Shown here in pieces: positions 24,545 through 33,694 of a stretch of DNA of 64,000 nt; within the stretch, counting starts at the first letter, position 1, and the number at the start of each line of letters is the position of its first letter. The position numbers were made by a program, and so were the translations under genes. Origin of the DNA: Thermocaproicibacter sp041859875 (GTDB taxonomy: Bacteria; Bacillota; Clostridia; Oscillospirales; Acutalibacteraceae); contig JBFLFY010000001.1 in the NCBI GenBank assembly GCA_041859875.1, positions 1 through 64,000 of the forward strand, in the 5' to 3' direction. The notes under the pieces are model-generated. The model searched no databases, was not told the origin of the DNA, and saw only the letters and a list, made by a program, of their open reading frames with translations.

Positions 24545-24952
24545 ATGGACATCATTGAACAGGCGCGAGAGATTGGAAAATCAATTCAGCAGGATGACCG
24601 TTACCTAAAAATGCGGGTTGCTATTCAAAACGCGGATGAGGACAAAGACTTGCAGAACTTGATTGGCCAGTATAATCTGAAGCGTATTTCTATTCAGAAT
24701 GAGATGCAGAAAGATGACCGCAGCGATGAAAAGCTGAAAGTGCTGCAGGGCGAGATGAACGCCGTGTATGACACTATTATGAAAAACCCCAACATGGATG
24801 CTTACAATAGTGCCCGCGACGAGTTTGCAAAGCTGATTCGCCGTGTGAACGCTATTATTGAGCAGAGCGCGAATGGCGCCGACCCGGAAACAGCGGATTA
24901 TGAAGAGAGTGCCTGCACCGGCAACTGTTCTTCCTGCGGCGGCTGCCACTAA
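24545..24952 (+). CDS. YlbF/YmcA family protein with C-terminal cysteine cluster
   Basis: A 135-residue helical protein. Residues 1-110 fit the Com_YlbF family (IIEQAREIGKSIQQDDRYLK ... YNSARDEFAKLIRRVNAII). In Bacillus, YlbF, YmcA and YaaT form the Y-complex that binds Fe-S clusters and directs RNase Y. The last 20 residues are unusual: CTGNCSSCGGCH, four Cys that could bind a metal or Fe-S cluster. The ribosome site AAGGAG is good. It sits between miaB and mutS, the place of ymcA in Bacillus. Whether it partners RNase Y here is inference. Confidence 0.85.
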   Translation: MDIIEQAREIGKSIQQDDRYLKMRVAIQNADEDKDLQNLIGQYNLKRISIQNEMQKDDRSDEKLKVLQGEMNAVYDTIMKNPNMDAYNSARDEFAKLIRRVNAIIEQSANGADPETADYEESACTGNCSSCGGCH

Positions 24953-24997
24953 GTCGGAGGAAAACCTAAGGTAAATTATTCAGCGGAGGCGGTAAAT

Positions 24998-27619
24998 TTG
25001 GCGGCACTTTCCCCTATGATGCAGCAGTATTTTGAAATGAAAAAGAAATATCCGGATACCATCCTTTTTTTCCGCCTCGGAGATTTTTATGAGATGTTTT
25101 ACGACGACGCGAAGCTGGTTTCCAAAGAGCTGGAGCTTACGCTTACCGGGCGCGACTGCGGTCAGCCGGAGCGCGCGCCGATGTGCGGTATACCGTTCCA
25201 CAGCTATGAAACGTATGTTGCAAAGCTGATAGCGAAGGGCTACAAGGTCGCCATCTGCGAACAGATGGAAGACCCGGCTCTTGCCAAGGGCCTTGTAAAG
25301 CGTGACATTATCCGCGTCATAACGCCTGGCACAGTGCTCGAAAGCAGTATGCTCGATGAAACGCGCAATAACTTCATTTGTTCGCTGAATGTGCAGGAAA
25401 AGTCCGCAGGCGTTTGCTTTGCAGATATTTCCACGGGGGAGCTTCATGCAACGTTATTATCCGCAAAAAGCACGTCGGCTCTTACAGAGAAACTGGAAAA
25501 TGAGCTTTCTCGTTTTTCGCCGAAAGAAATTATTATCAGCGAGGGGACGCTTGACCTCGGCGGGTTGCCAAAGTTCATTAAAGAACGCTTGAACGCCAGC
25601 CTTGAACTTCTGGATGAGAAAAAGTTCAGCACCGAAGACGCCGCTCCCGCACTGGAAGAACAGTTTCACAAAACGCCGGAAGAACTGGAACTTACGGACA
25701 AACCCGAGGTTACCGGTGCCCTCGGCGCACTTCTCGGTTACCTAAAAGAAACAGAACGCACCGGCCTCGAAAGCATGGATGAAATAGACCTTTACAGCGG
25801 CGAGCAATACATGAAGCTGAACCTTACCACGCGCCGCAACCTGGAACTTCTGGAAACCATGCGCAACAAGGAAAAACGCGGTTCGCTTCTGTGGGTGCTT
25901 GACCGTACCCGCACGGCCATGGGCAAGCGCCTGATTCGCAGCTGGGTGGAGCGCCCGCTGCTGAACCCCGCGAAAATCAGCCGCCGCCTGAACGCCGTTG
26001 AAGAATTGACGAAAGACAGCATTCTGCGCGACAGTATTTCAGAGCAGCTTTACGGGATTCACGACCTGGAGCGCCTCATGGCACGCATCGTGTACGGCTC
26101 TGCAAACGGCCGCGAACTGCGCAGTTTGGCGGATGCAGCGGGCCGCCTGCCAACGCTGAAAAATCTTCTGAAAAACTGCAAGTCTGACCTGCTGAGCCGT
26201 ATTTACCGCGAGATTGACGGCCTCGAAGATATTCGCAGTTTAATTGACCGCGCTATTGTGGACGAACCGCCGTTTTCCATCCGCGAAGGCGGCATGATTA
26301 AACCCGGTTTCAGCGAAGAACTTGACTTGCTGAAGGGCGACATGAAAGACGGCCGCGGGGTTATTGCTAAAATTGAGGCACAGGAACGCGAAAAAACCGG
26401 AATACCCAAATTGAAAGTCGGCTACAACCGCGTTTTCGGCTATTACATAGAAATTGCGAATGCCTACAAAAATCAGGCACCGCCGGAGTATATCCGTAAG
26501 CAGACCCTCACAAACTGCGAGCGGTTTATAACGCCGGAGCTGAAAGAGCTGGAAGGGCGTATTCTCGGCGCACACGACAAATCCGTACAGCTGGAGTATG
26601 AGCTTTTCGATTCCGTGCGGAAAAAATCCGCAGAGCAGAGAGAACGTGTTCAAAAGACGGCGCAGGCTGTGGCGCAGCTTGACGTTCTTCTTTCTTTCGC
26701 GCAGGTTTCCGTTGACCGGAATTACACAAGGCCCACGGTAAATCTCAACGGTAAGATTATTTTGAAAGAAAGCCGCCACCCCGTTGTGGAAGCACTTTCT
26801 GAAGAGCCTTTTGTGCCGAACGACGTCCTGCTCGACAAAGACGAAAACCGCGTGGCGATTATTACCGGACCGAATATGGCAGGCAAATCAACTTATATGC
26901 GCCAGATTGCGCTGATTGTTATTCTGGCGCAGATTGGCTGTTTTGTGCCGGCTGCGAGTGCGGAAATCGGCATAACGGACGCTATTTTTACCCGTGTGGG
27001 CGCCTCGGATGATCTGACGGCGGGCCAGTCCACGTTTATGGTGGAAATGGCCGAGGTTGCCGACATTGTGAAGAATGCCACGGCCGACAGCCTCCTGATT
27101 CTTGATGAAATCGGCCGCGGGACTTCTACATATGACGGCATGAGCATTGCCCGCGCTGTTTTGGAATTTGTCGCCAACAAAAAACTGCTGGGGGCAAAAA
27201 CGCTTTTCGCCACGCATTACCATGAGCTGACCGCGCTGGAGGAAAAAATCCCAGGTGTTAAAAACTACAACATTGCGGTAAAGAAGCGCGGGGACGATAT
27301 TACCTTTCTGCGGCGCATTGTGCGCGGCGGCGCGGATGACAGCTACGGCATAGAGGTTGCAAAACTTGCGGGCGTTCCGAATAAAATCATTACCAGGGCA
27401 AAACAGATTCTGGCGGAAATCAATGAGGGGAAAGATGTTTCTCTGCCAAAAGGGCATACCGTGAAGCAGGCGGAGGATGAGCCAATGCAGATTGCGCTCA
27501 CGCCGCCGAACGAAACAGAAGTTATGGAAAAGCTGCGGACGCTTGACGTCAATACTCTTACGCCAATCGAGTGCATGAACACACTGTTTGAGCTGTGCGG
27601 TCTGGCAAAGAAAAGCTGA
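24998..27619 (+). CDS. mutS: DNA mismatch repair protein MutS
   Basis: Mismatch recognition ATPase, 873 residues. The mismatch-wedge F-x-E motif is in GDFYEMFYDD (F30, E32). Core and clamp domains follow, then Walker A GPNMAGKST (624-632) and the DEIGRGTSTYDGMSIA box. The C-terminus includes the HTH and a short tail ending ECMNTLFELCGLAKKS. Start TTG at 24998 has GGAGG 8 bp upstream; the first ATG is 18 bp downstream. It forms a block with mutL, an HD protein gene being placed between them. Confidence 0.98.
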   Translation: MAALSPMMQQYFEMKKKYPDTILFFRLGDFYEMFYDDAKLVSKELELTLTGRDCGQPERAPMCGIPFHSYETYVAKLIAKGYKVAICEQMEDPALAKGLVKRDIIRVITPGTVLESSMLDETRNNFICSLNVQEKSAGVCFADISTGELHATLLSAKSTSALTEKLENELSRFSPKEIIISEGTLDLGGLPKFIKERLNASLELLDEKKFSTEDAAPALEEQFHKTPEELELTDKPEVTGALGALLGYLKETERTGLESMDEIDLYSGEQYMKLNLTTRRNLELLETMRNKEKRGSLLWVLDRTRTAMGKRLIRSWVERPLLNPAKISRRLNAVEELTKDSILRDSISEQLYGIHDLERLMARIVYGSANGRELRSLADAAGRLPTLKNLLKNCKSDLLSRIYREIDGLEDIRSLIDRAIVDEPPFSIREGGMIKPGFSEELDLLKGDMKDGRGVIAKIEAQEREKTGIPKLKVGYNRVFGYYIEIANAYKNQAPPEYIRKQTLTNCERFITPELKELEGRILGAHDKSVQLEYELFDSVRKKSAEQRERVQKTAQAVAQLDVLLSFAQVSVDRNYTRPTVNLNGKIILKESRHPVVEALSEEPFVPNDVLLDKDENRVAIITGPNMAGKSTYMRQIALIVILAQIGCFVPAASAEIGITDAIFTRVGASDDLTAGQSTFMVEMAEVADIVKNATADSLLILDEIGRGTSTYDGMSIARAVLEFVANKKLLGAKTLFATHYHELTALEEKIPGVKNYNIAVKKRGDDITFLRRIVRGGADDSYGIEVAKLAGVPNKIITRAKQILAEINEGKDVSLPKGHTVKQAEDEPMQIALTPPNETEVMEKLRTLDVNTLTPIECMNTLFELCGLAKKS

Positions 27620-27650
27620 AGAACATTTTTAGGGGTAAAGGAGAAATTGC

Positions 27651-28316
27651 GTGGAAAGGGCTCAGTTGGAAGCAATCCTGCAAAAAGAGCTTTCCGGTCA
27701 GAAAGACAGCTGCGGCCGGGGCGAATGGACTTTAGACCATTGTCTGCGCACAGCGCACATTGCGGTTCGCCTGCGGCAGTTAACCGGGAAATCTGCAAAG
27801 CTGAATGACCTTATTTATACAGCGGGCCTGTTCCATGATATTGCACATGACAGCACGGCTCATGACCAGCATGAAGCAGCCGGTGCACGGCGGACGGAAG
27901 AACTGCTGAAAGAAATTCTTCCAGCTGCTTTTTTGAAACGCGTTACGGCTATTATTGCCGTGCACGATGACCGCCGCCCAGATGACGGTCGCGACGACGC
28001 CACTCACCTTGTGCAGGATGCGGATTTACTGGATCATTTTGGAACGGCGCGCATCTGGGCCGAATTTGGTTTTGCTGCGAAGCATGGCATGCGTTTGGAA
28101 CAGTCCCTCTGCCGCCTGATGCTTTCCCAGCGGAAGCGGGGGCTGTACTGCCAAATCCTTCATTATGATGTTTCACGGCGGGAAATTATTCGTCGGCTCG
28201 ATTATGAAACTGTGTTTGCAGAGCTTGCCTGTGCGGAGTCCTGCGGTGAGTTCCGCCTGGAAGAATCAGCAGAAAAGGGAGCGGGTGAAGATGCCGAAAA
28301 TCAATGTACTGGATAA
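27651..28316 (+). CDS. HD domain phosphohydrolase
   Basis: A 221-residue protein with an HD fold: H30 in LDHCLRTAHI, the HD pair in LFHDIAHDS, a later H in IIAVHDDRR and D in VQDADLLDHFG. This is the YedJ/YpgQ-like type that hydrolyses nucleotides; the substrate is unknown. The start is GTG with AAGGAG 7 bp upstream. Its end overlaps mutL by 26 nt. An HD protein between mutS and mutL is unusual, and its link to repair is only positional. Confidence 0.85.
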   Translation: MERAQLEAILQKELSGQKDSCGRGEWTLDHCLRTAHIAVRLRQLTGKSAKLNDLIYTAGLFHDIAHDSTAHDQHEAAGARRTEELLKEILPAAFLKRVTAIIAVHDDRRPDDGRDDATHLVQDADLLDHFGTARIWAEFGFAAKHGMRLEQSLCRLMLSQRKRGLYCQILHYDVSRREIIRRLDYETVFAELACAESCGEFRLEESAEKGAGEDAENQCTG

Positions 28317-30207
28317 GCACTTAGCCGACTTAATAGCCGCCGGGGAAGTGGTGGAACGCCCGGCTTCTGTTATTAAGGAGCTTGTGGAGAATTCTATTGA
28401 TGCGGGTGCTTCTGCCGTTACGGTTGAAATTAAAAACGGCGGCGTTACGTTCCTGCGTGTTTCGGACAGCGGCTGCGGCATTTCGCGGGAAGATGTTCCC
28501 ACAGCTTTCCTGAGCCACGCCACAAGTAAAATTTCCGGAAAAGATGACCTTGGTTCCATTGCGACGCTTGGGTTTCGCGGCGAGGCACTTGCTTCCATTG
28601 CTGCTGTTTCCCATGTGGAGCTTCTGACGCGCACGGCTGGGGAGTTGGCCGGTACACGCTATGGAATTGACGGCGGCGGCGAGCAGTTCTGTGAAGATGC
28701 AGGGTGCGCCGAGGGAACGGCTATTACGGTGCGCGACCTTTTTTACAATACGCCTGCCCGCATGAAATTCCTGAAAAAAGATGTGACCGAGGGCAACGCC
28801 TCTGCCGCCGTTGTGGAGAAGGAAGCGCTGGCACACCCTGAAATTTCATTCCGATTTGTGCGCGATGGCCGCGAAACCTTACATACGCCGGGCGATGGAA
28901 ACCTGAAGTCCGCCGTCTATGCAGTTTTCGGCAAACAGTTTACTTCCGGCCTGATACCGCTTGAGTATGAACTGAACGGCGTAAAGGTCTCCGGCTTTGT
29001 CAGCAGCCCGGCCGCAGCCCGCCCGAACCGCAGTATGCAGAACTTCTTTATCAACGGCCGCTATGTGAAGAGCCGCACCGCTATGGTTGCGCTGGAAGAA
29101 GGCTTCAAAGGTTCCCTGATGGTCGGTAAAGTTCCGGCCTGCGTTCTGCATCTTGCTGTCCCGTACGGCGCGGTGGATGTCAATGTGCATCCGGCAAAAA
29201 TCGAAGTCCGCTTTCTGAACGAAAAGCCTATTTTTGACGCAGTCTACCATGGAACGAAAGCAGCTTTGAACAAAGGTGACACACCTCATGTCATGAAGCT
29301 TGCCGACCCTGCCGCTCCGCTTTTTCACCATACGGAGCATCCGGTGGAACAGCTGCATTTTGCACCGGCTTCTGAACCGAAGCCGCCAGCGTTTTCAGCT
29401 TGTGCCGTTTCACCCGTTCCTGCAACGCCGGTGGAGCGGAGCAGTTCAGCACCGGCAGCACTTAGCCATATGCCTGCACTCCGCGCCGTGCCGGTTGCAC
29501 CAGACATCGAGTGCGATGAAGAGGATGAAACTGAACCTCTCCCACAGGAAAATGGTTCCAACCCGGAAAAATCCGCCCCGGTTTCTCAAAATGTTCCGCA
29601 GCAGGCGGCTCCGGTGCAGACTTCAGAGTCCGTACCGAAAGTATCGGAGAAGTTTGTTGGCGAAGCGTTTGGCACTTACATTATTTTGCAGCGCGGCGAC
29701 AATTTGATTTTTGTCGATAAGCACGCTGCACACGAACGGCTGCTCTATGAAAAACTGCGGGCGCAAGGCGGAAAAAGCGACCGTCAAATGCTTCTGGAGC
29801 CGGTTTCCGTTACCCTTTCGCAGAACGAATATTCTGCGGTGCTGAATTCGCTTGATGTTTGTGCCGAAGCCGGGTTTGAAATTGAAGACTTTGGCGGCGG
29901 AACTGTGTTGGTGCGCAGCGCGCCGATGATTTTGGGCGGAAGCAGTGTGGCGGAGGCCGTTATGGAGATCGCCGGGTACCTTGCTTCCTGCAAAACCGAC
30001 CTTACGACGGAAAAAGTAGACTGGCTTTACCACAACGTGGCCTGCCGTGCCGCCATTAAGGCGGGGGACACGTCTTCGCCGGAAGAACTGATGCACCTTG
30101 TGGACCTTGTGGAAGCGGAAAATGTTCGTTACTGCCCACACGGCAGGCCGGTGTTTTACCTGCTGCCGCGCAAAGAACTGGAAAAGCAGTTCGGGAGGAT
30201 TCCGTAA
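28291..30207 (+). CDS. mutL: DNA mismatch repair protein MutL
   Basis: GHKL ATPase that couples MutS to strand incision, 638 residues. The N-terminal ATPase motifs are LVENSIDAGA, DSGCGIS and GFRGEALASI. A Pro/Ala-rich linker (about 345-450) leads to a dimerisation domain with DKHAAHERLLYE (from D476), close to the DQHA(x)2E(x)4E endonuclease motif of MutL without MutH; His/Lys differ from the consensus Gln at one position only. The C-terminal CPHGRPVFY matches the second zinc-binding site. GGGAG precedes the ATG at 28291. Confidence 0.97.
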   Translation: MPKINVLDKHLADLIAAGEVVERPASVIKELVENSIDAGASAVTVEIKNGGVTFLRVSDSGCGISREDVPTAFLSHATSKISGKDDLGSIATLGFRGEALASIAAVSHVELLTRTAGELAGTRYGIDGGGEQFCEDAGCAEGTAITVRDLFYNTPARMKFLKKDVTEGNASAAVVEKEALAHPEISFRFVRDGRETLHTPGDGNLKSAVYAVFGKQFTSGLIPLEYELNGVKVSGFVSSPAAARPNRSMQNFFINGRYVKSRTAMVALEEGFKGSLMVGKVPACVLHLAVPYGAVDVNVHPAKIEVRFLNEKPIFDAVYHGTKAALNKGDTPHVMKLADPAAPLFHHTEHPVEQLHFAPASEPKPPAFSACAVSPVPATPVERSSSAPAALSHMPALRAVPVAPDIECDEEDETEPLPQENGSNPEKSAPVSQNVPQQAAPVQTSESVPKVSEKFVGEAFGTYIILQRGDNLIFVDKHAAHERLLYEKLRAQGGKSDRQMLLEPVSVTLSQNEYSAVLNSLDVCAEAGFEIEDFGGGTVLVRSAPMILGGSSVAEAVMEIAGYLASCKTDLTTEKVDWLYHNVACRAAIKAGDTSSPEELMHLVDLVEAENVRYCPHGRPVFYLLPRKELEKQFGRIP

Positions 30208-31151
30208 TGGCGAAAATACCGGTTGCGGCGGTCGTCGGCCCGACGGCAACCGGAAAGACGCGCCTTGCGGTGCAGCTTGCCTTTCACTTCGGCGGTGAAG
30301 TGGTTTCGGCAGACTCCATGCAGATTTACAAAGGGCTAAACATTGGCACCGCAAAGCCAACAAAAGAGGAAATGTGCGGCGTTCCGCACCACCTAATTGA
30401 TTTTTTGGACCCTGCGGAACCGTTCAGCGTGGCCGACTATGTGGGGCTTGCCGCAAAGTGTATCGAGGAGATTCACGGGCGCGGAAAGCTCCCAATCCTG
30501 GTGGGGGGAACGGGGCTTTATGTTCGTTCCCTTCTTTCCAATCTCAGCTTTTCACCGCAGGGGCATGATGAAGCTTTGCGGGAACACCTTCGCAAAAAGG
30601 CGGAAACGGAGGGGCCGGCTTCCCTCATGGAAGAACTTCGTTCTTTCGACCCGGAGTCTGCGGAGCGAATTGAACCGAACAATCTTGCGCGTGTGATACG
30701 TGCCATTGAAATTTACCGTGTGACCGGCGTTACCATGACGGAACAGAACCGCCGCTCCAGAGAAGCTCCTTCGCCGTACGACGATGTGGTGATTGGCCTT
30801 ACTTACCGCGACCGCGGCAAACTTTACAGCGCCATTGACCGCCGTGTGGATAGTATGATGCAGGCAGGCCTGCTGAGGGAAGCGGAAACGGTCTTTCATA
30901 TGCCGCATTCTCAAACGGCGGCGCAGGCAATCGGCTACAAGGAATTTTTTCCTTATTTTCGCCGGGAGTGTTCCCTCGAAGATACAGTGGCGGCGGTCAA
31001 GCAGGAAAGCCGGAGGTACGCCAAACGCCAGCTGACGTGGTTTCGGCGTGATGCAAAGGTACAGTGGCTTTTTGTTGACGAATGTAGCAGCTTTTCAGAG
31101 CTGCTGTCCCATGCCTGTATGATACTGGAAGGGAAGGAGTGGAAGTTATGA
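30207..31151 (+). CDS. miaA: tRNA dimethylallyltransferase MiaA
   Basis: Adds dimethylallyl to A37 of tRNAs reading UNN codons; MiaB (7 kb upstream in the same strand) then thiomethylates it. The 314 residues have the P-loop GPTATGKT (11-18), the DSMQIYKGLNIGTAKPT segment and the substrate motif VGGTGLYVRSLL. The gene starts on the last base of mutL (TAATG) and ends in ATGA overlap with the following gene, so it is fully operonic. Confidence 0.97.
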   Translation: MAKIPVAAVVGPTATGKTRLAVQLAFHFGGEVVSADSMQIYKGLNIGTAKPTKEEMCGVPHHLIDFLDPAEPFSVADYVGLAAKCIEEIHGRGKLPILVGGTGLYVRSLLSNLSFSPQGHDEALREHLRKKAETEGPASLMEELRSFDPESAERIEPNNLARVIRAIEIYRVTGVTMTEQNRRSREAPSPYDDVVIGLTYRDRGKLYSAIDRRVDSMMQAGLLREAETVFHMPHSQTAAQAIGYKEFFPYFRRECSLEDTVAAVKQESRRYAKRQLTWFRRDAKVQWLFVDECSSFSELLSHACMILEGKEWKL

Positions 31152-32446
31152 ACAGTCCGGTGCTGAAACGCATTGCCTCCAGTTTGATTGCCGTACTTCT
31201 GCTGGTTTATGTGGGCTACCAAATTTACCGTTCTCACTATTCTTCGGTTAAGACGGAAATGTCTATTTATTTTACTGCTTCCAATTCCATAGAAACACCC
31301 GTTGTGGCACTGCGGCGTGAGGTGCTTTTAACCCCTTCTATAACGGGGGGTGCGGTAGATTATTCCGTCAGTTCGGGCGACCGGGTTTCCAAAGACGGTG
31401 TCATCGCACAAATTTACAAAGATGAATCTCAGATAACGGCAAAGCATCAGCTGGAAGATACCGACCGCGCCATTACTCAGCTGCAGAATCTGCAGCAGCC
31501 AGGCAATACCTATTCTTTTAACCCGGACACCGCCAACGGGCGAATCTGCCAGCAGCTTTCACAGATTCTTGGCAAGGCGCGTTCCGGCGACTTATCAGAA
31601 GCGGAAAACGACAAAAGCAGCTTGCTCAGTTTGTTGAACGAAAAGCAGATAGCGGCTGGTCAGGTTAAAAATTTCAGCGCGAAAATCAGCGCGCTTCAGG
31701 CGCAGCACAAAACTCTGGCGGCGGAGGCCGGAAGCCCTGTTAACTCAATCCGCTCGCCTGCGGCAGGCTATTTTATAGGTTCTGCGGATGGCCTTGAGAA
31801 TGCCTACGATTTGTCCAAGATTGATTCCATTACCTGCAGCGATGTCAAAAGGCTGCAGAATCTGAAAGCTTCCAGTGTACAGGGCGCCATTGGGAAAATC
31901 AGCTGTGACTTTGACTGGTACCTGGTTTGTACGGTTCCTTACGACCGCTTGGCTGCCTTAAAGCAGGTAGACACCGATGAAACAGTTTCCGTCCGTTTTC
32001 CGTTCGTTTCCGGTGTTGCCGTTCCCGCTTCCGTTGAGGCAATCAACCAGTCGGGGGCAAATTCTGAAGCTGCGGTTGTGCTGAAGTGCCAGGGATTGAG
32101 CTCGGAGCTTGCGGGAATCCGGCATGAAGCCGCAGACATTTCTATAAAAGAATATAATGGCCTGCGCGTGAGTCAAAAGGCCATTCATTACGAAACGAAG
32201 ACCGGCAAGTTGAAGGATGCTTCCGGAAAAGTCACAAAGGTGACAAAAGAAGTGGAAGGCGTCTATGTGCTGCATGGCAATCAGCTGAACTTTCGGCAGA
32301 TTGTTCCACAGCTCAGCACCGACAGCTATGTTATCTGTGACCCGCATCCGGACCCAGACAGCCTTTTAACCGACGAAACCGTAAAACTTTATGACGAAGT
32401 TGTTGTGGAAGGGACTGATTTGTATGACGGAAAAGTTGTCAAGTGA
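31148..32446 (+). CDS. HlyD-like membrane adaptor protein
   Basis: A 432-residue protein with one N-terminal membrane helix (about 8-27) and an extracellular part. It has the barrel-sandwich halves of periplasmic-adaptor proteins: GGAVDYSVSSGDRVSKDGVI (biotinyl-lipoyl-like) about 64-83 and RSPAAGYFIGSADGLEN later, separated by a coiled coil. No ABC or RND partner gene is nearby. The ATG at 31148 has AAGGAG 8 bp upstream. It overlaps both neighbours (4 and 23 nt) and sits in the slot usually held by ylmD before yggS-sepF. Function unknown; a cell wall or division link is only suggested by context. Confidence 0.75.
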   Translation: MNSPVLKRIASSLIAVLLLVYVGYQIYRSHYSSVKTEMSIYFTASNSIETPVVALRREVLLTPSITGGAVDYSVSSGDRVSKDGVIAQIYKDESQITAKHQLEDTDRAITQLQNLQQPGNTYSFNPDTANGRICQQLSQILGKARSGDLSEAENDKSSLLSLLNEKQIAAGQVKNFSAKISALQAQHKTLAAEAGSPVNSIRSPAAGYFIGSADGLENAYDLSKIDSITCSDVKRLQNLKASSVQGAIGKISCDFDWYLVCTVPYDRLAALKQVDTDETVSVRFPFVSGVAVPASVEAINQSGANSEAAVVLKCQGLSSELAGIRHEAADISIKEYNGLRVSQKAIHYETKTGKLKDASGKVTKVTKEVEGVYVLHGNQLNFRQIVPQLSTDSYVICDPHPDPDSLLTDETVKLYDEVVVEGTDLYDGKVVK

Positions 32447-33164
32447 TTTGGAGCACCGCTTTCGCGATGTAGAGGAAAATTTAAAGGCAATACGCGAAAA
32501 TATTGCGCAGGCTGCGGTTCAGTCGGGCCGAAAGCCGGAAGACATTACGCTTCTTGCCGCAACGAAGACGGTTCCTGTGGAAGTGATAAACCACAGCATC
32601 GAGCTTGGCGTTGACTGCATTGGCGAAAACAAAGTGCAGGAGCTTAACGAAAAATACGATTCGTACCTGCTTGACCGGTGCAGGCTTCACTTTATTGGCC
32701 ACCTGCAGGTGAATAAGGTAAAGTATCTCATTGGCCGCGTTGCCATGATTCAGTCTGTTGACAGTGAAAAGCTAGCAAAAGAAATCTCCAGGCTGAGCCT
32801 TAAGCACAATGTCGTAACCGATGTTTTGCTGGAAGTCAACATTGGCCGGGAAGAAAATAAATCCGGCGTTCTTCCGGAAGCTTTGCCGGAACTGCTCGAA
32901 AAAGTTTCGGTTCTGCCTGCCGTTCGAGTGCGCGGCCTTATGGCAATTCCTCCGGCCGGGGCGCCTACAAAAGAAACAAATGATTATTTTTTACAAATGA
33001 ATAAATATTTTATTGACACCAAGGGCAAAAGAATAGATAATGTACATATGGATTATCTTTCAATGGGGATGTCGGCCGACTATGCGCAGGCTGTGCGTGC
33101 CGGCGCAAATATGGTCCGCATTGGAACGGCTCTTTACGGGTCACGAAATTATCAGAAAGACTAA
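32424..33164 (+). CDS. YggS family pyridoxal phosphate-binding protein (PLP homeostasis)
   Basis: A 246-residue PROSC/YggS protein, a TIM-barrel PLP carrier whose Lys lies in LLAATKTVPVEV (K about 46). The further hallmarks IGENKVQELNEKY, FIGHLQVNKVKYL and LMAIPPAG are present. In Bacillus this is ylmE, located before sepF, as here. The ATG at 32424 lies inside the preceding gene with GGAAGGG 10 bp upstream. Confidence 0.95.
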   Translation: MTEKLSSDLEHRFRDVEENLKAIRENIAQAAVQSGRKPEDITLLAATKTVPVEVINHSIELGVDCIGENKVQELNEKYDSYLLDRCRLHFIGHLQVNKVKYLIGRVAMIQSVDSEKLAKEISRLSLKHNVVTDVLLEVNIGREENKSGVLPEALPELLEKVSVLPAVRVRGLMAIPPAGAPTKETNDYFLQMNKYFIDTKGKRIDNVHMDYLSMGMSADYAQAVRAGANMVRIGTALYGSRNYQKD

Positions 33165-33190
33165 ATTGAAAAGACAGGGGGAATAGTCAA

Positions 33191-33694
33191 ATGGCAGGAC
33201 TTGTTGAACAATTTAAGCATATGTGGAATGCACCGGAAGATGAATATGAAGAAGGCGACGGCGACTATGATTATGAAGAGGACAGTGCCGAGGAAAGCCC
33301 CAGTGCTTCCGCGCAGGGCCGGGAGCCTATATCGGCTCCCGCTGCACGGGAAAATGTTCGGCGTGCACCAGTCGTGAATTCCGGCAGCAAAGTCGTCAAC
33401 ATTCATGCAACCGCTCAGCTGCAGGTTGTTCTGTTCAAACCGGAGCATTTTGGGGAAGACATCTGCAACATCGCCGACGAACTGTTAAAAATGCATACCG
33501 TTGTGCTGAATCTTGAAACTACCGAAAAGGAAGCTTCCCGCCGTATTATCGATTTTCTGAGTGGCGTTGCCTATGCAAACGGCGGAAAAATCAAGCGCGT
33601 AGCCACAAAGACCTTTATCATTACGCCTTACAACGTCGACCTTACCGGCGAAGACGTGATGGATGAGCTGGAAAACAATGGTGTCTATTTCTGA
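33191..33694 (+). CDS. sepF: Cell division protein SepF
   Basis: Membrane anchor and bundling partner of FtsZ. The 167 residues start with a short amphipathic helix (MAGLVEQFKHMWN), followed by an acidic linker rich in Glu, Asp and Tyr, then the SepF beta-alpha domain (about 75-165) with the typical RIIDFLSGVAYANGG and FIITPYNV. Ribosome site AGGGGG is 9 bp upstream. The stop overlaps ylmH by TGATG. Confidence 0.95.
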   Translation: MAGLVEQFKHMWNAPEDEYEEGDGDYDYEEDSAEESPSASAQGREPISAPAARENVRRAPVVNSGSKVVNIHATAQLQVVLFKPEHFGEDICNIADELLKMHTVVLNLETTEKEASRRIIDFLSGVAYANGGKIKRVATKTFIITPYNVDLTGEDVMDELENNGVYF

